A DNA stretch of 64,000 bases from Mesorhizobium sp. M8A.F.Ca.ET.218.01.1.1 (GTDB taxonomy: Bacteria > Pseudomonadota > Alphaproteobacteria > Rhizobiales > Rhizobiaceae). This document shows positions 58,230-64,000 of the stretch, piece after piece. The first letter of the stretch is position 1. Each line of letters starts with the position of its first letter. Below the pieces are notes generated by a model. The model was not told the DNA's origin, did no database searches, and saw nothing but the letters and a program-made list of their open reading frames with translations. The stretch spans positions 434,001-498,000 of the forward strand of contig NZ_SRUZ01000002.1 of the NCBI RefSeq assembly GCF_004791165.1. The letters run 5' to 3'. The position numbers and the translations under genes were made by a program.

Positions 58230-59426
58230 ATGGACCGCTCGGGGCCGGAAGTGGCGGATATCTTCCGCCGCTAAGCGAAGCCTATCGCGAGCAGCATGAC
58301 GCGTCGCTGTCGACCGCCCAGCGCCGCGTCATGACGGCGATCGAACTGTGCCGGACCGCCGCGCTCGGCGGGCATGTCGAAGCATGCGATCAATGCGGCC
58401 ACCGGCGCATCGCCTTCAACAGCTGCCGCGACAGGCATTGCCCCGCTGCCAATCGCTGGCTCGCGCAAATGGCTGGAGGACCGTCGCGCCGAGCTCCTCG
58501 ACACGCAATACTTTTACGTCGTCTTCACGCTGCCCGGCGACATTGCCGCCATCGCCTATCACAACAAGGCGCTCGTCTACGGCCTGCTCTTCCGTGCCGC
58601 CGCCGAGACCCTGCGCACCATCGCCGCCGATTCCAAGCACCTGGGCGCCGAGATCGGCTTCTTCGCCGTGCTGCACAGCTGGGGCCAGAACCTGCTTCAT
58701 CATCCGCATCTGCACTGCGTCGTCGCCGGCGGCGGCCTGTCTGCCGACGGTCGTCGGTGGATCGCCTGCAAGCCCGGCTTCTTCTTGCCGGTCCGGGTGC
58801 TCTCACGCCTGTTCCGACGATTGTTTCTGGAGCACCTGGAGAAAGCCTTCGACGCCGGGCAGTTGCAGTTTTTCTCTGGCCTGCAGCACCTGAGCGAGCG
58901 CGACGCCTTCCGGCGCTATTTGGCGCCGCTACGAAAGGCTGAGTGGGTCGTCTTTGCCAAACCGCCCTTCGCCGGACCTGCCCAGGTGCTCGACTATGTC
59001 GGCCGCTATACGCACCGCGTCGCCACCTCCAACAACCGTCTCGTCGACATCGAGGACAACGCTGTTCGTTTCCGCTGGAAGGACTATCGGCACGGCAATC
59101 GGCAAAAGGTCATGACCGTCGCGTCCGACGAGTTCATTCGCCGCTTCTTGGTGCACGTCCTGCCCGAGGGCTTCCATCGCATCCGCTACTACGGCTTTCT
59201 CGGCAATCGCTACCGCGCGCAAAAGCTCGCCCACTGCCGCGACCTGCTCGGCATGCCGGTTCCAGAGCCGTCGGATGGCTCATCCGAAAGGGATTACCGC
59301 GAGCGCTATGAGGATCTCACCGGTCATTCCCTCAGGCAATGCCCCGCCTATCGTCAAGGCCAGATGATCATCGTCGGTATCTTCGACGGCGCCACTGGAC
59401 CCCCGCCATACTGGGACACCTCATGA
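58230..59426 (+). pseudogene. IS91-family HUH transposase, two frameshifts
   Basis: The first 14 codons (MDRSGPEVADIFRR) end at a stop; shifts near 58272 and 58450 lead to the long frame. It has the zinc ribbon (CDQCGHRRIAFNSCRDRHCP), the HUH motif HPHLHCVVAGGG, and tyrosine regions DYVGRYTHRVATSNNRL and RIRYYGFLGNRYRAQKLAHC. IS91 enzymes move DNA by rolling-circle replication. Most of the protein is intact in one frame (58374-59426). Confidence 0.82.
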
Positions 59427-59815
59427 AAGAACCGCTCCGCTTTCGCAATCACCGCATCGCACGAGCCGTTCGGCCGGAAACCGAGTCGGTCCCGCGAAGC
59501 TGCGCGCCGTCACCCCCGGCTGCCTTTGCCGGGCAAGGCGCGACGCCGGTCCTCACTTTGCCGAACCCATATCCGTGCCGCTTTCGGCGCACAACGCGAC
59601 CCCTTGCGATAGCCGCGCCACGACCGCATCCGCGCGCACGCCACGCCTGTTCATAGGCATGGCCTCAATTGAACGCCCATAGCCGCCACCCGTGCCGGCG
59701 GCTTAGTCCAACACGTTTTTAGCTCACCGTCGCGATCCACCTCAGCGCGCTTTCGCCACCCGCCTTTCTGCGCGACGCCAAGCTAAAAAACGCTCTGCAT
59801 TATGTGGCGCGCCAC
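59427..59815. other. IS91 3' end region
   Basis: No gene is seen. The stretch contains GC-rich inverted sequences and probably the terminus of the IS91 unit before the IS66 fragment. Confidence 0.4.
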
Positions 59816-59817
59816 AT

Positions 59818-59945
59818 AACCGTTCTCCGGCGCGGTCTACGTCTTCCGGGCGAAGCGCGCCGACCGGATCAAGCTCGTCTACTTCGACGGCACCGGCGTG
59901 TGCCTGCTGGCTGTCCAGCAGGTCGCCAATCACCTTGAATCCTAA
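59818..59945 (+). pseudogene. IS66 TnpB fragment
   Basis: FSGAVYVFRAKRADRIKLVY and FDGTGVCLL match the TnpB (Orf2) accessory protein of IS66 elements. Only about 35 codons survive, on the plus strand, opposite to the TnpC pieces, so it comes from another IS66 copy or an inversion. Confidence 0.7.
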
Positions 59946-59967
59946 TTCAGCCGTTGCAACAAAGCCG

Positions 59968-60972
59968 TCAGCATTCACTTCGCCAGCACGCTGACAAGTG
60001 CTGCGGCCCGACTTCGATAGCCGGCGGCTCCTCTTCCCGGCAGCGGTCGAATGCCAGCGGGCAGCGAGGATGGAACCTGCAGCCCCTCGGCACGCGGGCG
60101 GCGCTTGGAACCTCCCCTTGCAGGGCCGGCAGCTTGCCGCGATCTGCGTTGCCGCCAATCTGCGGCGTCGCGTTGCGCAAGGCGACGGTATACGGATGGC
60201 GGGGGTTGAATGTGATCTCGTCGGCGCTGCCGATCTCGACCAATTTTCCAAGATACAAGACTGCTATCCGGTCGGCGATCGACCAGGCGAGCGGAAGATC
60301 GTGGGTGATGAATAGCAGCGCCATATTGTGCTTGTCGCGCAGGTCAACCAGGACCTGAAGAATCTGCGCGCGTATCGAGACATCAAGCATCGAGACAGGT
60401 TCATCAGCAACGATGAGCTCCGGCCTGACGGCAAGCGCTCCAGCAATCACGACCCGCTGGCGCTGCCCGCCAGACAGTTCGTGCGGGAAGCGGGCGAAGA
60501 AATCACCGGGAGGGTTGAGGCCGGCCGCTGCAAGCGCTTCACTCACCCGGTCGGCGAGTTGACTGGCGTTGTCGACCAGTCGCAGTGACCGCAATGGCTC
60601 CGCCACGACATCGAACACGGTGTGCCGCGGGTTAAGCGCCTGATAAGCGTCCTGGAAGATCATCTGCACGCGATGCCGGTAAGGACGCAGGGCTGAAGAG
60701 CCACGCACCGAGGTCATATCCTCGCCCTCGAACAACAACCTGCCGCCTGTTGGCTGGGCAAGCTTGGTAATGACGCGGCCTACCGTCGTCTTACCGCTTC
60801 CCGATTCTCCGACTAAGGCGACGATCTCACCCCGTCCGATGTTGAGGTCAATCCCATCCACCGCGCGTACGGCGCCCGCAGGTCGGCCCAGGACACGGTC
60901 GAACAGCCCGCCCTGGATAGGAAAATGGACCTGCATGCTCTCAAGACGCAGTATATCGGCGGTGTCAGGCAT
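59968..60972 (-). CDS. Peptide-type ABC importer ATPase (DppF/OppF-like)
   Basis: This ATPase has Walker A VGESGSGKTTVGR, signature LSGGQRQRVVIAGALA, Walker B PELIVADEPVSMLD and the C-terminal oligopeptide domain with cysteines (GCRFHPRCPLAFDRC). I chose the ATG at 60972 (MPDTADILRLESMQVHF), which overlaps the end of the preceding ATPase gene by 8 bases. It energises import of peptides or similar compounds. It is the last gene of the operon. Confidence 0.92.
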   Translation of the reverse strand: MPDTADILRLESMQVHFPIQGGLFDRVLGRPAGAVRAVDGIDLNIGRGEIVALVGESGSGKTTVGRVITKLAQPTGGRLLFEGEDMTSVRGSSALRPYRHRVQMIFQDAYQALNPRHTVFDVVAEPLRSLRLVDNASQLADRVSEALAAAGLNPPGDFFARFPHELSGGQRQRVVIAGALAVRPELIVADEPVSMLDVSIRAQILQVLVDLRDKHNMALLFITHDLPLAWSIADRIAVLYLGKLVEIGSADEITFNPRHPYTVALRNATPQIGGNADRGKLPALQGEVPSAARVPRGCRFHPRCPLAFDRCREEEPPAIEVGPQHLSACWRSEC

Positions 60973-61972
60973 GGACTGCAACCTTGTCTTCTTGCGAGGA
61001 CCGGTGAAGGTGACAGGCCACACGTCCCTGTCCGCACTCATCGAAACTAGGGACTTCGGTCACGCAAACCGCCATGGCCGACGGGCAACGCGGATGGAAG
61101 GCGCAGCCCGATGGCCGATTCATCAAGTTGGGGGGATCGCCGGGTATTGGCCGAATAATCCGTTTGCCGCTCGCCGGGTTCGGGATCGAGTCGATCAGCA
61201 GTCTGGTGTAGGGGTGCTTGGGCTGGGCGAAGATATCGGCGACAGTGCCGTCCTCGACGATGCGACCCGCGTACATGATCATCACGCGGTCACAAGCCTC
61301 AGCCACCACGGAAAGATCGTGGGTGATCAAAATGAGGGCAAGGTTAAGTCGCGATCGCAACTCACCCAGCAGCTTCAGGATCTGAGCTTGAGTGATGACG
61401 TCGAGCGCCGTGGTCGGCTCATCGCCAATGACGATCGAGGGGCGACATGCCAGCGCCATGGCAATCATCACCCTTTGACGCATACCCCCCGACAATTCGT
61501 GCGGATAGGCGCTTCCGCGATCCGCCGGAATGCCGACAAGCTCGAGCAGTTCTCTTGCCCGCGCGGTCGCCTCGCCACGCGACATGCCGAGCTTCAGCAT
61601 GCATGGCTCGGCTATTTGTTTGAGGATGCGGTGAACAGGATTAAGCGCATTCATCGCGCCCTGGAAGACAACGGACGTTTCACTCCAACGATGTGGCCGC
61701 ATCGCCGCATCGTCATCGATCGGCAGTCGCTTCCCGCGATATCGTACCTCGCCCTCGTTGACCCGCGCGTTGGGTGAAAGCAGACTCGCGATCGCCATTG
61801 CAGTCGTAGTCTTCCCGCTGCCCGATTCACCGACGAGGCCAACCGCCTCTCCGGCCCGCAGCGCGAAGCTCACGCGGTCGATCGCACGCGATGAAACGCC
61901 CTTGAGCCCATAATCGACAGAGAGCCTGTCGACCTCCAGAAGCGGTACGTTGTCCTGGGACGAGTTTGTCAT
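60965..61972 (-). CDS. Peptide-type ABC importer ATPase (DppD/OppD-like)
   Basis: The 335-residue ATPase has Walker A VGESGSGKTTTAMA, signature ELSGGMRQRVMIAMAL, Walker B PSIVIGDEPTTALD, and a C-terminal SGCAFHPRCPSAMAVC cysteine motif, as in DppD. Its start overlaps the upstream permease gene by 4 bases, so the operon is translationally coupled. Confidence 0.92.
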   Translation of the reverse strand: MTNSSQDNVPLLEVDRLSVDYGLKGVSSRAIDRVSFALRAGEAVGLVGESGSGKTTTAMAIASLLSPNARVNEGEVRYRGKRLPIDDDAAMRPHRWSETSVVFQGAMNALNPVHRILKQIAEPCMLKLGMSRGEATARARELLELVGIPADRGSAYPHELSGGMRQRVMIAMALACRPSIVIGDEPTTALDVITQAQILKLLGELRSRLNLALILITHDLSVVAEACDRVMIMYAGRIVEDGTVADIFAQPKHPYTRLLIDSIPNPASGKRIIRPIPGDPPNLMNRPSGCAFHPRCPSAMAVCVTEVPSFDECGQGRVACHLHRSSQEDKVAVHA

Positions 61973-62901
61973 GGGATCACCCTGCGCCGTGGGTTAAAGG
62001 TGTCGTCGAGGGCATTGCCGATCAGGACGAAGCTAAGCGAAACCGTAAGGACGCATACTCCTGGGGCACCAAGGTCCCACCAGGCTCCGGCGCTAGCGGC
62101 TCCAGCGCGTTGAGCGAGCGCAAGCAAAGTGCCCCATGAAGGCTGCAACGGATCGCCTAGCCCGAGGAACGAGAGCGATGTCTCGACATAGATTGCGCCG
62201 GCGACGACCAGCGCGCCGTTGGCCGCGATTTGCGGCAGCAGGTTGGGCAGGATGTGCTTTACCATGATGACGATATTGCTGCTGCCCACAACCCGCGCGC
62301 GATCAACGAATGTTCGCTCCTTAAGCGACAGCGTTTGGCTGCGAACGATCCGTGCAACAAAAGCCCAGCTCGTCATTCCGATAACGACAATGATCACGAA
62401 AAGAGAAGGACGAAAGCCTAGGATGTCTCCCCCGCGCCCCATCACCTCGAGCACCACGGGTGTGATGACCAGTGCCAGCACGAAGGACGGCATGACGAAA
62501 AAGAAATCCGTCAGGCGCATCAGCCATACGTCAACCCTGCCACCGTAGTAGCCAGCGGTGATACCAACCGAAGTGCCGACGACGAGGCTGATGACGGTCG
62601 CCAGCAGCGCGATCGTGAGCGAGATCCGGGCACCATGGACGACCAGATTGAGCACGTCCCGCCCCACCTCGTCCGTCCCCAGCAGATGCTCGCCTGATGG
62701 GGGAACGAGGAAATCGCCCGTTGCGTTGATTGCAGTTTGGAGCGGTCCCACAAGGGTATTTGGGGCGGCAGCCAGCACAAGAAAGAAGACCAGACATACG
62801 AGGCCCGCCTGAGCACCGCCGTGGCCAAGAAATTGACACAGAAAGCTTTTTATCGCTCGCGTCCGGCCTCGCGGGGAATATCGAACTGTACTTTCGCTCA
62901 T
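61969..62901 (-). CDS. Peptide-type ABC importer permease (DppC/OppC-like)
   Basis: The 310-residue permease has about six hydrophobic segments, the N-terminal OppC-type region, LLGTDEVGRDVLNLVVHGAR, and the EAA loop FVDRARVVGSSNIVIMVKHI. It pairs with the upstream permease; starts and stops overlap by 4 bases on both sides. Confidence 0.92.
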   Translation of the reverse strand: MSESTVRYSPRGRTRAIKSFLCQFLGHGGAQAGLVCLVFFLVLAAAPNTLVGPLQTAINATGDFLVPPSGEHLLGTDEVGRDVLNLVVHGARISLTIALLATVISLVVGTSVGITAGYYGGRVDVWLMRLTDFFFVMPSFVLALVITPVVLEVMGRGGDILGFRPSLFVIIVVIGMTSWAFVARIVRSQTLSLKERTFVDRARVVGSSNIVIMVKHILPNLLPQIAANGALVVAGAIYVETSLSFLGLGDPLQPSWGTLLALAQRAGAASAGAWWDLGAPGVCVLTVSLSFVLIGNALDDTFNPRRRVIP

Positions 62902-63896
62902 TGGCGGACTCGCGGGTCAAGAAGGCCATAGGCGAGATCGGCTACGAGGTTTGCAACAACGATCGACGCACCAAGCAACAGGAATATGCCTTGAAGGACA
63001 GGGTAGTCGCGTGCATTCAGCGCTTCCACGGTCAGCCCTCCGATGCCCGGCCAGGCGAATACGGCTTCGACGGTGATGGCACCGGCGACCACGTAGCCAA
63101 GATTAAGGGCAATCAGGGTTACGACCGGCAGCATTGCATTGCGAAATGCATGACGCATTAGCATCTGACCGTTGGTCAGCCCCTTGGCCCGCGCGGTTAC
63201 CATGTAGTCCTCGGTGACAACGTCACTCATCGCGGCACGTGCGACTACAACGTACTGGCCGATCAGCCCAAGCGCCACCGCAGCGACCGGCAGCGCGAGA
63301 TGCCGCAAGTAATCGAGCAACCAATCAAGGGAACCGCTGACAGCGCCAGGCGAATGTGCACCATAGCCCGGCAACCAACCCAATGCCGTGCTGAAGATCA
63401 CAACCAGGAGCATGCCCAGCCAGAACGCCGGCGTAGAATAGAGCGCCAGTGAAGTGCCGGTGGTGATATGGTCGATGGCTCCTCCTCTGCGCCAACCCGC
63501 ATAAAGGCCAAGCATGACACCGCATAGGATGGCGATGACCTGGGCTAGACCGACTAGGGCGACGGTGGCTGGCAAGCGCTCCAAAATCAGGTCAGCGACA
63601 CGCCTACCCCTGAACTTAAAGCTGTAGCCCAGATCACCTTGCATAGTTGCCGACAAGTAGTCGACCACCTGATCAGGGAACATCGGCCGGTCAAGGCCCC
63701 AGCTTTGGCGCTGTGCCTCAATCTGCTCAGGGGTCACGCTGATGCGTGCCCCACCAAGCAGAAGCGACGAAGGATCGCCCGGGATGACTCTGAATAGGAT
63801 AAAATTCAGAATCGCCACCATCAGAAGTGTCATGGCCGCCCTTATCAGGATAAGCCCGAGATGCCGGCTTGCCCGGCCTCCTTGTCCACGACCCAC
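62898..63896 (-). CDS. Peptide-type ABC importer permease (DppB/OppB-like)
   Basis: The 332-residue permease contains the family N-terminus with FILFRVIPGDPSSLLLGG, the conserved GLDRPMFPDQVVDYL and GDLGYSFKFRGRRVADLI, and the EAA loop YMVTARAKGLTNGQMLMRHA. It starts with GTG at 63896, one base after the stop of the substrate-binding protein gene. Confidence 0.92.
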   Translation of the reverse strand: MGRGQGGRASRHLGLILIRAAMTLLMVAILNFILFRVIPGDPSSLLLGGARISVTPEQIEAQRQSWGLDRPMFPDQVVDYLSATMQGDLGYSFKFRGRRVADLILERLPATVALVGLAQVIAILCGVMLGLYAGWRRGGAIDHITTGTSLALYSTPAFWLGMLLVVIFSTALGWLPGYGAHSPGAVSGSLDWLLDYLRHLALPVAAVALGLIGQYVVVARAAMSDVVTEDYMVTARAKGLTNGQMLMRHAFRNAMLPVVTLIALNLGYVVAGAITVEAVFAWPGIGGLTVEALNARDYPVLQGIFLLLGASIVVANLVADLAYGLLDPRVRQ

Positions 63897-63897
63897 T

Positions 63898-64000
63898 TTA
63901 GGCCGACCTCAAGCGATCAAAAGGATAATAACTCCACAGTGATATGTCCTCCCCCCATCCCTCAAAGCAATCCTTGCGATAGGCTTCGAGCAAGAAGGGG
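63898..64000 (-). CDS. Substrate-binding protein of the ABC importer, C-terminal end (partial)
   Basis: Reading from the window edge, the frame FLLEAYRKDCFEGWGEDISL followed by WSYYPFDRLRSA and a stop at 63898 looks like the C-terminus of an extracellular solute-binding protein (family 5). It ends one base before the permease start, as expected for the first gene of a peptide importer operon. The rest lies outside the window. Confidence 0.7.
   Translation of the reverse strand, partial: PFLLEAYRKDCFEGWGEDISLWSYYPFDRLRSA

Overview
The window looks like part of a rhizobial symbiosis island (integrative and conjugative element), most plausibly from Mesorhizobium or a close relative. Three things point there. 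First, four candidate sigma-54 (-24/-12) promoters are present, three of them with NifA-type upstream sites (TGT-N10-ACA). Second, there are two divergent XRE / DUF2285 gene pairs resembling the qseC/qseM transfer switch of Mesorhizobium ICEs, next to a LuxR regulator. Third, the region carries dense nested insertion sequences and decayed genes. The organism call is an inference from these features; no rRNA, tRNA or core gene is present to confirm it.

Layout. 0-5 kb: decayed mobile DNA (IS256, IS21, tyrosine recombinases) around an intact M41-type metalloprotease gene with a NifA/sigma-54 promoter. 5-10 kb: hipBA toxin-antitoxin genes, then wrecks of an M16 protease, an AbiEi-like gene, an aldehyde dehydrogenase and an IS3 element. 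10-12 kb: an intact TlpA-like thioredoxin/TPR gene behind a sigma-54 promoter. 12-18.4 kb: a filamentous-haemagglutinin remnant and a decayed defence island (CBS/HEPN, JAMM protease, XRE-ImmA, PIN, and a DISARM drmA helicase broken by several frameshifts). 18.4-21.6 kb: a NifA-type promoter driving a prolyl oligopeptidase and an OmpW-family porin, ending in a terminator. 22-25.4 kb: a tandem duplication of the qseC/qseM-like switch and a LuxR regulator. 26-28.5 kb: a class III aminotransferase and a truncated IS256.

28.9-30.9 kb: a compact three-gene operon, TIR protein, DUF4231/SLATT membrane protein and ThsB-type TIR-like protein. It is the best candidate for an undescribed immune system. 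31-40.4 kb: a decayed duplicate of the aminotransferase 5' end, its Lrp/AsnC regulator, and a catabolic cluster of class I fumarase/mesaconase, aldehyde dehydrogenase, LysR, CitE-like lyase, CaiB CoA-transferase and methylaspartate ammonia-lyase. Read as chemistry this gives 3-methylaspartate to mesaconate to citramalate to citramalyl-CoA to acetyl-CoA plus pyruvate. 41-47.3 kb: a D-Ala-D-Ala-ligase-like ATP-grasp gene with a strong NifA/sigma-54 promoter, and an alanine racemase, separated by transposon wreckage and a serine recombinase fused to IS110 debris.

48-60 kb: nested mobile elements. These are an IS21 copy with 5-bp target duplications, IS110 and IS66 debris, a RIT element (three tyrosine recombinases between perfect 28-bp inverted repeats) inside an IS66 transposase gene, and an integrase/IS91 pair. 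An intact DoeB/EutE-like deacylase sits at 51.8 kb. 60-64 kb: an intact peptide-type ABC importer operon on the minus strand, running off the right edge within its substrate-binding protein gene.

Metabolic, NifA-linked, transporter and TIR-operon genes are open over their full lengths, while nearly all transposase, recombinase and older defence genes are frameshifted. The decay therefore looks selective rather than a sequencing artefact, although this has not been tested against reads.
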